From positions 124,001 through 188,000 of the forward strand of contig PEBW01000001.1 in assembly GCA_003050565.1 (NCBI GenBank): a DNA stretch of 64,000 nucleotides, in the 5' to 3' direction. The position numbers and the translations under genes are program-made. Source of the DNA: Brockia lithotrophica (GTDB taxonomy: Bacteria > Bacillota > Bacilli > Thermicanales > DSM-22653). This document shows, one piece after another, positions 7,766 to 15,745 of this stretch. Under the pieces are notes generated by a model. That model made no database searches and had not been told where the DNA came from. It worked only from the letters and a program-made list of their open reading frames with translations. The stretch's first letter is position 1, and the number at the start of each line of letters is the position of its first letter.

Positions 7766-9262
7766 TTAAACCTCCCGGGCCTCGCGAAAAGCCAGGCGCA
7801 CGAGAGTCCGGACCATGACTCCCGTCGGCCCTTTGGGGACGAGGGGCGAACCTTCGTCGTCCCAGGCCGTGCCGGCGATGTCCAGGTGCAGCCAGGGTAG
7901 AGGATCGGCAAATTGCTTGAGGAACATTCCCGCGGTGATCGTACCGGCATTTCGGCCGCCGGAATTCTTGAGGTCGGCGATCCGCCCGCGGATCCGCTCG
8001 AGGTAGACGTCGAAGGCGGGAAGGCGCCAGATCCGCTCATCTTCTTCGGCCGCCGCCTCGGCAAAGCGGGCGTACAACTCCTCGTCGTTGGCCATGACCC
8101 CCGTCGTCTCCGTGCCCAGAGCGACGAGCACGGCGCCCGTGAGCGTAGCGACGTCGACGATCTCCCCCGCGCCGCGCCCCCGCGCGTACGTGATCGCGTC
8201 GGCGAGGACCAACCTCCCCTCGGCGTCCGTGCTGATCACCTCCACGGTCTTACCGGACATCGTCCGGATGACGTCTCCGGGGCGGTAGGCCTTGCCGTCG
8301 GGCATGTTTTCCACCATGGGGAGGACGGCCATGAGGTTGCGGCGAACACCCAAGCGCGCTGCGGCGAGGATCGCCGCAAGGGCCGTGGCCGCCCCCGCCA
8401 TGTCCCTCACCATGGACTCCATTCCCTGGGCGGGCTTCAGGGAAATGCCCCCCGTGTCGAAGGTGATTCCCTTCCCCACAAACGTGAGGGGGGCCTTCCA
8501 TTCCGGTTCCCCCGTGTACTCGAGGACGACGAGGCGCGGCTCGTTGGCGCTACCCCTGGCGACGGCGAGGAGTGCCCCCATGCCCAGGGATTCCATGTCT
8601 TCGCGCTTGAGGACGGCGTAGCGGAGGCCGACTTCCTTGGCCGCCTCCACGGCCCGCGCGCAAAACGCCTCCGGCGTGAGGACGTTTGGCGGCGTCTGGA
8701 CGAGGTCGCGGGCGAAGTTCACCGCCTCGCCCAAGATCCGTCCGCGCCGAAGCCCTTCCTCCGCGCCCGCGGAACCGGGCGCGATGCGCACGGATTCCAC
8801 GGCGGGGCGCGGAACGTCCTCACTGCGGAACTCGTCAAAACGGTACTGGGAAAGGTATGCGGACGTCGCCAGCCACTCCGCGACGCGATCGGGAGGAAAT
8901 CCCGCCTCGTAGAGGGCTTCCACCCAGAATACGAGGTCGCGGGCACCCACGGCCTGCGCCTCGCGTACCCCGCGGGCGAAGAGGGTGCGCAGGCGACTCC
9001 GCTCGGGAGCTTCCGGCGTCCCGACGAGCATCACGTGCCGGACGGGAATTCGTCCGAGGGTCGATACGGTGAGGACGACGTCCTCGCCGCGGCGGCGATA
9101 GGCGAGCTTGCGCGTCCATGCATCTGCCAGCGCGCCGCCTAAGGCTTCGTCGATGCGGCGTATGGCGGGCGAAAACGCTTCCCCGAAGTGCAGGGCGACA
9201 AGCGCGTCCCCCTTGACGACCAGGGGGTCGTTCCCTTCCCAGGTCCCGAGCTCGATGTGCAT
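7766..9262 (-). CDS. pepA: Leucyl aminopeptidase (M17 family)
   Basis: Predicted 498-residue cytosolic metallo-exopeptidase. The C-terminal catalytic domain shows FVGKGITFDTGGISLKP (metal-binding Lys and Asp), MVRDMAGAA, ENMPDGKAYRPGDV and STDAEGRLVLADA, the M17 signature in which Ser replaces the usual Asn. It removes N-terminal residues from peptides. In Bacillus subtilis the orthologue yuiE is adjacent to yuiD, yuiC and yumC, all of which are also present in this window, so local gene content is conserved though split. The ATG has AGGGGGG upstream; an 78-codon in-frame extension is Arg/Pro-rich and is discounted. Confidence 0.93.
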   Translation of the reverse strand: MHIELGTWEGNDPLVVKGDALVALHFGEAFSPAIRRIDEALGGALADAWTRKLAYRRRGEDVVLTVSTLGRIPVRHVMLVGTPEAPERSRLRTLFARGVREAQAVGARDLVFWVEALYEAGFPPDRVAEWLATSAYLSQYRFDEFRSEDVPRPAVESVRIAPGSAGAEEGLRRGRILGEAVNFARDLVQTPPNVLTPEAFCARAVEAAKEVGLRYAVLKREDMESLGMGALLAVARGSANEPRLVVLEYTGEPEWKAPLTFVGKGITFDTGGISLKPAQGMESMVRDMAGAATALAAILAAARLGVRRNLMAVLPMVENMPDGKAYRPGDVIRTMSGKTVEVISTDAEGRLVLADAITYARGRGAGEIVDVATLTGAVLVALGTETTGVMANDEELYARFAEAAAEEDERIWRLPAFDVYLERIRGRIADLKNSGGRNAGTITAGMFLKQFADPLPWLHLDIAGTAWDDEGSPLVPKGPTGVMVRTLVRLAFREAREV

Positions 9263-9420
9263 CGAACCCCGTACCCCCCTTGCTCGAACGTATCTTTCCG
9301 GCGGAGCTCCCGCGTGCCGACGGCGCCCGGCCCTTTTTTCCGCCGGAAGAGCAAAGGCGAAGAGCAAAGGCCGTGATCCCCGCGGGCGCACCGGAGGTGC
9401 ACACTCGCTGAGGAGAGAAA

Positions 9421-9460
9421 AAGGAAAAACCCGCCCGGTGTCCCAAGGCGCCGGGCGGGA
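9421..9460 (-). terminator. Terminator of the liv operon
   Basis: CCCGCCCGG (9430-9438) pairs with CCGGGCGGG (9451-9459) across a 12-base loop. On the minus strand this is followed by TTTTTCCTTTTT. It follows the livF stop codon. Confidence 0.8.
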
Positions 9461-9492
9461 GGCCGGAGACGGGCGATCTCCGGACCTCGGCA

Positions 9493-10197
9493 TCAACCAC
9501 CCAGGTACGCCGCCCGCACCTCCTCGCTCGCCCGCAGCCGATCGGCGGTGTCCGCGAGCACGATGCGCCCCGTCTCGAGCACGTAGCCGCGGTGGGCGAC
9601 GGAAAGGGCCATGTGCGCATTTTGCTCGACGAGGAGGAGGGTGGTGCCCTGTTCGTTGATTTCTTTTAGTGTAGCAAAAATCTGCCGTACGAGCAGAGGG
9701 GCGAGGCCCAGAGAGGGTTCGTCCAAGAGAAGCAGCCGGGGACGCGCCATGAGCGCGCGCGCGATGGCGAGCATCTGCTGCTCGCCCCCGGAAAGGGTCC
9801 CCGCCTTTTGCTGCAGGCGCTCCTTGAGGCGCGGAAAGAGGGCGAAGACGCGCTCGAGGCTTTCCGCAACCTCCTTCGGATCGCGGCGCAGGTAGGCGCC
9901 TAGGGCGAGGTTTTCGCGCACGGTCATGTTGGCAAAAATCCTGCGACCTTCGGGAACGTGGGAAATCCCCAGGCGCACGATCTCTTCGGCCTTGAGGCGC
10001 GTGAGCGGACGCCCTTCAAAGGTGATGCTCCCCTCGCGCACCGGCACGAGGCCGGAAATCGCCCGGAGCAGGGTCGTCTTGCCCGCTCCGTTTGCCCCGA
10101 TGAGGGTGACGATCTCCCCGGCCTCAACCGCGAGGGAAATCCCCTTCAAGGCGTGGATACGCCCGTAGTAGACGTGGACGTTTTCGATCTTGAGCAT
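9493..10197 (-). CDS. livF: Branched-chain amino acid ABC transporter, ATPase LivF
   Basis: 234-residue ABC ATPase of the short LivF type. Walker A is GANGAGKTTL, the signature is LSGGEQQMLAIARALM, Walker B is LLLLDEPSLGLAPL, and the H-loop region is LLVEQN, typical of LivF. It hydrolyses ATP on the cytoplasmic side to power import of Leu/Ile/Val or related amino acids. The ATG overlaps the livG stop codon by one base (TGATG). It is the last gene of livH-livM-livG-livF. The in-frame N-terminal extension of 145 codons covers livG out of frame and is a shadow. Confidence 0.93.
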   Translation of the reverse strand: MLKIENVHVYYGRIHALKGISLAVEAGEIVTLIGANGAGKTTLLRAISGLVPVREGSITFEGRPLTRLKAEEIVRLGISHVPEGRRIFANMTVRENLALGAYLRRDPKEVAESLERVFALFPRLKERLQQKAGTLSGGEQQMLAIARALMARPRLLLLDEPSLGLAPLLVRQIFATLKEINEQGTTLLLVEQNAHMALSVAHRGYVLETGRIVLADTADRLRASEEVRAAYLGG

Positions 10198-11003
10198 CAC
10201 GACACCTCTTCCCCGAGGTAAGCTTCGATGACGCGCCGGTTCTTCCGGATTTCCTCGGGGCGCCCTTCGGCGATGAGCACCCCGTGGTCGAGGACGTAGA
10301 TGCGCTCCGAGATCCCCATCACGACGCTCATGTCGTGCTCGATGAGGAGGACCGTGAGCGAAAAGCGCTCGCGAATCTCGCGGATGAGCCGCATGAGGTC
10401 CTGACTTTCCTGGGGATTCATCCCCGCCGCCGGTTCGTCCAAGAGGAGGAGCTTGGGCCGGAGGGCGAGGGCGCGGGCGATTTCGAGGCGCCTCTGCAGG
10501 CCGTAGGGGAGATTGCGCGCCTTTTCGTCCCGGTAGGCGGAAAGGCCCATGAGTTCCAAAAGCTCTTCGGAAACGCGGGACATCTCCGCTTCCTCGCGGT
10601 AGAACCGGGGCAAACGGAGCATCGCCTCCCACGTGCGGTAGCGGGAGTGCACCGCCGCGGCGATGCGCACGTTGTCAAAAACGGAGAGGTTGCCGAAGAG
10701 ACGGATGTTCTGAAAGGTGCGGGCAATCCCGCGCCGCGCGAGGACGTGCGGGGGAAGCCCGTTGATCCGCTGGCCCTCAAAGAGGATCTCCCCCTCCGTA
10801 GGGGCGTAGACCCCGGTGAGGAGGTTGAAGACCGTCGTCTTGCCTGCGCCGTTGGGCCCGATGAGCCCCACGAGCTCTCCCTGTTTCAGGTAGAGGTCGA
10901 GGTTGTCCACGGCCTTAAGCCCGCCAAAGCGGATCCCCACACCCTTGAGGCGGAGGATTTCCCGTTCTCCCGCGGAGGAAGCCGCGAGCGCTTGCTCCTT
11001 CAC
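10197..11003 (-). CDS. livG: Branched-chain amino acid ABC transporter, ATPase LivG
   Basis: 268-residue ABC ATPase. It has FGGLKAVDNLDL, Walker A GPNGAGKTTVFNLLTG, GIARTFQNIRLFGNLSVFDNV (the LivG-specific Q-loop region), and a signature degenerated to LPYGLQRRLEIARALA, which is normal for LivG. Walker B is LLLLDEPAAGMNP and the H-loop is LIEHDM. The GTG start overlaps the livM stop codon by four bases (GTGA) and has AAGGAGGCGG upstream. It forms the ATPase heterodimer with LivF. Confidence 0.93.
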   Translation of the reverse strand: MKEQALAASSAGEREILRLKGVGIRFGGLKAVDNLDLYLKQGELVGLIGPNGAGKTTVFNLLTGVYAPTEGEILFEGQRINGLPPHVLARRGIARTFQNIRLFGNLSVFDNVRIAAAVHSRYRTWEAMLRLPRFYREEAEMSRVSEELLELMGLSAYRDEKARNLPYGLQRRLEIARALALRPKLLLLDEPAAGMNPQESQDLMRLIREIRERFSLTVLLIEHDMSVVMGISERIYVLDHGVLIAEGRPEEIRKNRRVIEAYLGEEVS

Positions 11004-11962
11004 CGAACACCCGCCTCCTTCTTCGGACGAAAGACGGACAAAAGATCTCCGAACTCGCGGTCCCCGAGGAGACCTTGCGGCCGAAAGAGCATGATGAGGA
11101 TGAGGGCCACGCTGTAGAGGATCATGCGGATCTCGGGAAACTGCTGGAGGTAGGTCGACAGGATCGTGAGAAGGACCGCCGCTAAAGTCGCCCCCGAGAG
11201 GCTGCCAATCCCGCCGAGAACGACGAACACGAGGATTTCGAACGACTTGAGAAAGCCGAAGTCCACGGGTTGAATCACGTAAAACGTATGGGCGTACAGA
11301 CCTCCCGCGAGGCCGGCGATCCCCGCGCCTAAGGCGAAGGCAAACACCTTGACAAAAGTCGGAGAGATCCCCACGGCCTCGGCGGCGATTTCGTCCTCGC
11401 GCACGGCAAGCGTCGCACGCCCGTACGCGGAGTGCGTAAAGGTGAGGACGAGGGTGAAGACGAGGACGAGGGAAAGGAAGAGGTGCGTCCACGTCGTGAG
11501 GTGCGGAAGCTGCATGCCCGCCGCGCCTCCGACGTAGTCGATGTTGAGGAGCGAAATTCGCACGATCTCGGCGAATCCGAGGGTGGCAATCGCGAGGTAG
11601 TCCCCCCGCAGGCGAAGCGTGGGAAGCCCCACGAGGAGCCCCATGAGCACGGAAACGACTACGGCGGCGAGGAGCGCGAGCTCAAAGGGCATGTCCAGGC
11701 GGGTGGTGACGACGGCGGAGGTGTAAGCACCTACGGCGAGGAAACCCGCCTGACCGATGGAAAACTGCCCCGCGAGGCCGAGAATGACGTGTAGGCTCAC
11801 GGCGAGAAGGACGTTGATCCCGATGGCCATGAGCACGTTTTCCCCGTAGCGCCCAATCCAACCGCTCCTCAGGGCGAGCTCTACGACGCCGTACCCAACG
11901 AGGAGTGCGAGGAGCACGCCGCCGACGCGAATCCAAGGTCGCGTCTCGAACAAACGTTCCAT
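11000..11962 (-). CDS. livM: Branched-chain amino acid ABC transporter, permease LivM
   Basis: 320-residue polytopic membrane protein of the LivM family. Landmarks are LAVSLHVILGLAGQFSIGQAGFLAVGAYTSA, the GDYLAIATLGFAEIVR block that contacts the ATPase, AVREDEIAAEAVGI, and LGGIGSLSGATLAAVLLT. It pairs with LivH to form the translocation path. The gene is 19 bases downstream of livH and overlaps livG. Confidence 0.93.
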   Translation of the reverse strand: MERLFETRPWIRVGGVLLALLVGYGVVELALRSGWIGRYGENVLMAIGINVLLAVSLHVILGLAGQFSIGQAGFLAVGAYTSAVVTTRLDMPFELALLAAVVVSVLMGLLVGLPTLRLRGDYLAIATLGFAEIVRISLLNIDYVGGAAGMQLPHLTTWTHLFLSLVLVFTLVLTFTHSAYGRATLAVREDEIAAEAVGISPTFVKVFAFALGAGIAGLAGGLYAHTFYVIQPVDFGFLKSFEILVFVVLGGIGSLSGATLAAVLLTILSTYLQQFPEIRMILYSVALILIMLFRPQGLLGDREFGDLLSVFRPKKEAGVR

Positions 11963-11981
11963 CTGCTTGCCTCCTTACGCG

Positions 11982-12893
11982 TCAGACTTTCTCCCGCACG
12001 TGCTCGCCGAAAATCCCTTCCGGCCGGACGAGGAGGATGAGGATGAGGACGATGAACGCCACGGCATCCCGGAAGAGGGAAAAGCCGAGGGCGCTCACTC
12101 CCGTCTCGAGAAGACCGATGAGGAAACCGCCGACCATCGCCCCCGGAATGGAACCGATTCCACCTACTACGGCGGCGATGAAGGCCTTGAGGCCGGGGAG
12201 AAGCCCCATGAACGGGTCGATGCTCGTGTAGTAGAGCCCGTACACGACGCCGGCGGCGCCGCCCAAGGCGGAACCCAGGGCGAAGGTGATGGAAATCGTG
12301 CGGTCTACGGAGATCCCCATGAGCCGCGCCGCATCCATGTCGAAGCTCACGGCGCGCATCGCCCGGCCGGTCTGCGTGTTTTGTACGATGAACTGGAGGA
12401 CGACCATGAGCACGAAGGAAGTCACGAGGATGACCAAGGCGTCCATCTTGAGCGTCGCCCCGAAGAGGTCGAGGTGGGCGGTGAAGAGGGTGGGGTAGGC
12501 TTCCGGCTGCGCACCCTGCGACCCGCGGAGGTAGATCGTGCCGTATTCCAGGAGGAAGGAGACGCCGATCGCCGTGGTGAGCGCCGCGAGGCGGGGGGAG
12601 TTGCGCAGGCGCCGGTAGGCCACGCGCTCGATCGTCACCCCGAGGAGGGTGGACCCGATCATCGCCACGAGAAGGGCTACGAGGAGCTTCATCAAGGGAT
12701 TTGCCCCGAGCGGAGTTCCGTCCACGAGGAGCATGGCGTAGTATCCGAGAAACGCCCCCACCATGAAGACGTCTCCGTGGGCGAAGTTGATGAGTTTGAT
12801 GATCCCGTAGACCATCGTGTACCCGAGGGCGATGAGCGCGTAGATGGCCCCGAGGGAGATGGCGTTTAGGAGCTGTTGCAGCCACATGTCCAT
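11982..12893 (-). CDS. livH: Branched-chain amino acid ABC transporter, permease LivH
   Basis: 303-residue permease. It shows LQQLLNAISLGAIYALIALGYTMVYGIIKLINFAHGD, the highly conserved LivH opening, then TQTGRAMRAVSFDMDAARLMGI and VVGGIGSIPGAMVGGFLIG. It is the first of four tightly packed transporter genes and lies downstream of the binding protein gene, separated from it by a strong hairpin. Confidence 0.93.
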   Translation of the reverse strand: MDMWLQQLLNAISLGAIYALIALGYTMVYGIIKLINFAHGDVFMVGAFLGYYAMLLVDGTPLGANPLMKLLVALLVAMIGSTLLGVTIERVAYRRLRNSPRLAALTTAIGVSFLLEYGTIYLRGSQGAQPEAYPTLFTAHLDLFGATLKMDALVILVTSFVLMVVLQFIVQNTQTGRAMRAVSFDMDAARLMGISVDRTISITFALGSALGGAAGVVYGLYYTSIDPFMGLLPGLKAFIAAVVGGIGSIPGAMVGGFLIGLLETGVSALGFSLFRDAVAFIVLILILLVRPEGIFGEHVREKV

Positions 12894-12962
12894 AGGGCAA
12901 AGACCCCTTTCCCCGCTGGAAGACTATGCTTTGGAATATTCACTCGAATCTGAACCGGGAAT

Positions 12963-12990
12963 GCCCCGGCCGCCGAACCGCGGCCGGGGC
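12963..12990 (-). promoter_or_regulatory. Intergenic hairpin between binding-protein gene and livH
   Basis: GCCCCGGCCG (12963-12972) and CGGCCGGGGC (12981-12990) form a perfect 10-base-pair stem with an eight-base loop. No T-run follows on the minus strand. Such stems after solute-binding-protein genes commonly protect the upstream message and reduce readthrough, giving more binding protein than permease. That role is inferred. Confidence 0.5.
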
Positions 12991-12999
12991 GTGGGAAAC

Positions 13000-14166
13000 C
13001 TACGGTTCGACTTTCTTGCGGAACGTCTGTTTCCCGTCCACGTACTCGAGGACTACGGCCGCCTTGATCGGGTTGTGGTCGGGACCGATGGTGATCGTCC
13101 CGGAGACGAGCGGGAGGTCCTTCGTCGCCTCCAAGGCCTCCTTTACTTTGGTCGGATCCGTCGACCCGGCGCGCTTCACGGCGTCCGCGTAGAGCATCAC
13201 GGCATCGTACCCGAGGACGGCGAAGCCGTCGGGGATCGCGTTGTACTTCGCCTGGTACTCCTTTACAAACTCCTGAATCCGCGGATCCGGGTCGTCGGCG
13301 GCGTAGTGGTTCGTGAGAAAGACCTTGGCCATGTTGGACGCGCCGGCGATCTCCACGAGCTTGGGCGAGTCGAACCCGTCTCCGCCGATGATCGGCACCT
13401 GAATGCCCAGGTCGCTACGGGCCTGCTTGATGATGATCCCCGCCTCCTGGTAGTACCCGGGGAGGAAGATCACGTCGGGCTTGGCATCCCGGATGCGCGT
13501 GAGCTGCGAGAGGAAGTCCTTGTCGTTCTTCTGATAGGACTCTTCGGCGACGATCTCTCCGCCCAACTTCGTAAAGGCCTGCTTAAAGGCGTCCCGAAGA
13601 CCTATGGCGTAGTCGGAGGAAACTTCCGTGAACACGGCGGCCTTTTTCGCGTGGAGGTCCTGGATCGCGTACTTGGCCGCCACTTCTCCCTGGAAGGGGT
13701 CGATGAAGCAGGCGCGGAAGACGTACGGACGGGTCGCCTTCGTCTTGGGGTCCACGGTGACGTCGGGATTCGTCGCCGTCGGCGAAATCACGGGGATCTT
13801 GTTTTCGTCCGCGATGTTCACCATCGCGAGCGTCGTCCCCGAAATCGTCGTACCTACGATCACGTCCACCTTGTCTTGCTGGATGAGCTTGAGGGCGATG
13901 CTCGAGGACTCGCTCTTTTCCGACTTGTTGTCCCCCTCTACGAGGACGACCTTCTTGCCCAAAAGCCCGCCGTCGGCGTTGATCTTCTCTACGGCCATGC
14001 GCGCTCCGTTTTTCGCGGACTGGCCGAACGTCGCCGTCTGGCCGGAAAGCTCGAGGTTGAGGCCGATGCGGACTTCGTTCCCCTTCCCGGCCCCTCCCCC
14101 GCCGCAGCCCCCGAGGACGAGGGCCAACGCCAAGAGGGGAAAAAAGGCCCAGCGCGCGAGCTTCAT
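13000..14166 (-). CDS. livJ: Branched-chain amino acid ABC transporter, substrate-binding lipoprotein (copy 1)
   Basis: Predicted 388-residue type I periplasmic-binding-protein fold. The signal peptide ends in LVLGGCGGGG, a lipobox, so it should be tethered outside the membrane. The mature part begins EVRIGLNLELSGQTATFGQSAKNGARMAVEKIN and contains VVGTTISGTTLA, VISPTATNP, VFRACFIDPFQGEVAAKYA and LPGYYQEAG, the usual LivJ/K blocks. The chosen ATG has GGGGGAG upstream. It is closely related along its length to the next gene upstream (copy 2), so one arose by duplication. Confidence 0.92.
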   Translation of the reverse strand: MKLARWAFFPLLALALVLGGCGGGGAGKGNEVRIGLNLELSGQTATFGQSAKNGARMAVEKINADGGLLGKKVVLVEGDNKSEKSESSSIALKLIQQDKVDVIVGTTISGTTLAMVNIADENKIPVISPTATNPDVTVDPKTKATRPYVFRACFIDPFQGEVAAKYAIQDLHAKKAAVFTEVSSDYAIGLRDAFKQAFTKLGGEIVAEESYQKNDKDFLSQLTRIRDAKPDVIFLPGYYQEAGIIIKQARSDLGIQVPIIGGDGFDSPKLVEIAGASNMAKVFLTNHYAADDPDPRIQEFVKEYQAKYNAIPDGFAVLGYDAVMLYADAVKRAGSTDPTKVKEALEATKDLPLVSGTITIGPDHNPIKAAVVLEYVDGKQTFRKKVEP

Positions 14167-14260
14167 CCGCGTCTCCCCCCGTCGCATGGTCTTGCCGTAT
14201 TTTCTTCGATTTTAAAGCATTGGCAAGCGGCTGTCTAGAGAAACTCGGTCGATCCGTTCA

Positions 14261-14294
14261 GAAAAAAAGAGGAAGGAGACGATCTCCTTCCTCT
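14261..14294 (-). terminator. Terminator between the two livJ copies
   Basis: AGAGGAAGGAGA (14268-14279) and TCTCCTTCCTCT (14283-14294) form a perfect 12-base-pair stem with a three-base loop, followed on the minus strand by seven T. The second binding-protein gene is therefore largely a separate transcription unit. Confidence 0.85.
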
Positions 14295-14329
14295 GCCCTA
14301 GAACAGAACCGTTCGTTCTGCGAAAGGCC

Positions 14330-15490
14330 TTACGGCTGAACGGTGGTCCGGTACGTCTGCTTGCCGTCCTTGAACTCGATGACCACCGCCGGCTTCACGG
14401 GGTTGTGCTTCTCGTCGAAACTGAGCTTGCCCGTAACCCCCTGGAAGTCCTTGGTCGCCTCGAGGGCGTCGCGAATCTTCTTGGGATCCGCTTCGCCCGC
14501 CCGCTTGATGGCGTCGACGAGGAGACCTGCGGCGTCGTACCCGAGGGCGTGGAAGCCGTTCGGTTCGCTGCCGTACTTCTGCTTGAAGAGCTTGACGAAC
14601 GTCTGCACCGCCGGCTCCGTAGATTCCGGCGAGAAGTGGGCGGTCATGTAGGCATTGTTCAGGTTGCTCGCGTTGCCCGCGAGCTTCACGAGCTCCGGCG
14701 AGTCCCACCCGTCGCCTCCGAGGACGGGGATGTCGAGACCGAGCTCGCGCGCCTGGCGGATTTGCAATCCGACGTCCTCGTAGTAGTTCGGGAGGTAGAG
14801 GACGTCGGGCCTCTGCGCCTTAATCCGCGTGAGCGCCGAGTTGAAGTCCTTGTCCCCCTTGGAGTACTTCTCCTCCGCGACGATCTCTCCGCCTCCCTTG
14901 AGGAACGTCTCCTTAAAGGAGTTCGCCAGGCCGATGGCGTACTCGTCGCTCTGGTTGACGAGGAGCGCGGCCCGCTTGGCCTTGAGGTCGTTCAGGGCGA
15001 ACTTCGCCGCCACCTCTCCCTGGAAGGGGTCGATGAAGCAGGCGCGGAAGGCGTAGGCAAGGGTATTCCCGTCCTTCACGGTGACCTCGGGGCTCGTCGC
15101 CGAAGGGCTCACGAACGGGACCTTGTGCTCTTCGGCGATGGGGGCAAAGGCCATCGTAACCCCGGACGTCGCCGCGCCGATGATCGCCACGACCTTGTCC
15201 TGTTCGATGAGGCGGAGGGCGGCGTTCGTGGCGTCCGTCTTTTCCGATTTGTTGTCCACCTTTACGAGTTCCACCTTGCGCCCCAACACGCCGCCGTTCT
15301 TGTTGATCTCCTCCACATAGAGCTCCGCTCCCTGGACGAAGGACTGCCCGTAGGAGGCAACCCGTCCCGTGAGCTCGGCGTTCACGCCGATCTTGATCGG
15401 CTGCCCCTCGGCTCCCTTGCCGCTGCACCCCGCGAGGACGAGGGCCGCGGCGAGAAAGACGGCGAGGATCGGCAGACGCAGACGTTGCAT
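14330..15490 (-). CDS. livJ: Branched-chain amino acid ABC transporter, substrate-binding lipoprotein (copy 2)
   Basis: Predicted 386 residues. The lipobox is LVLAGCSGKG. The sequence then follows copy 1 block for block: KIGVNAELTGRVASYGQS, IIGAATSGVTMAFAPI, FVSPSATSPEVTV, AFRACFIDPFQGEVAAKFA, LPNYYEDVG and GGDGWDSPELVKLAG. The ATG has AAAGGGGGAATT upstream, and a consensus promoter lies about 70 bases before it. Being separated by a terminator from copy 1, it may be expressed independently and bring a second specificity to the same permease. The ligand of each copy cannot be read from sequence. Confidence 0.92.
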   Translation of the reverse strand: MQRLRLPILAVFLAAALVLAGCSGKGAEGQPIKIGVNAELTGRVASYGQSFVQGAELYVEEINKNGGVLGRKVELVKVDNKSEKTDATNAALRLIEQDKVVAIIGAATSGVTMAFAPIAEEHKVPFVSPSATSPEVTVKDGNTLAYAFRACFIDPFQGEVAAKFALNDLKAKRAALLVNQSDEYAIGLANSFKETFLKGGGEIVAEEKYSKGDKDFNSALTRIKAQRPDVLYLPNYYEDVGLQIRQARELGLDIPVLGGDGWDSPELVKLAGNASNLNNAYMTAHFSPESTEPAVQTFVKLFKQKYGSEPNGFHALGYDAAGLLVDAIKRAGEADPKKIRDALEATKDFQGVTGKLSFDEKHNPVKPAVVIEFKDGKQTYRTTVQP

Positions 15491-15557
15491 TCCAATTCCC
15501 CCTTTTTTGGCAACTCTGGGCCTTCTCTGCCTTGCGGCCCTTCGAATTTTGGTGTCC

Positions 15558-15586
15558 ATTATAGCGCCGCACGCGGGCGATGTCCA
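15558..15586 (-). promoter_or_regulatory. Sigma-A-type promoter of livJ copy 2
   Basis: On the minus strand: TGGACA (15581-15586), a 17-base spacer, then a perfect TATAAT (15558-15563). It lies 68 bases upstream of the livJ copy 2 start. Confidence 0.75.
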
Positions 15587-15745
15587 GAGGGCTTCCGTCC
15601 GCCCGAGGTCACCTCCCGAAGGTCGTCGCCTCGTCTCGCCCTCTTGCAGGGCGGAAAATTCCCCCGCACCGGTGCGTAGAAGTATATATGCGATCTCCCC
15701 GCGCGCCGCAGGCGCCAAAGCTGCGCGAAAGGACGGACGACCTCG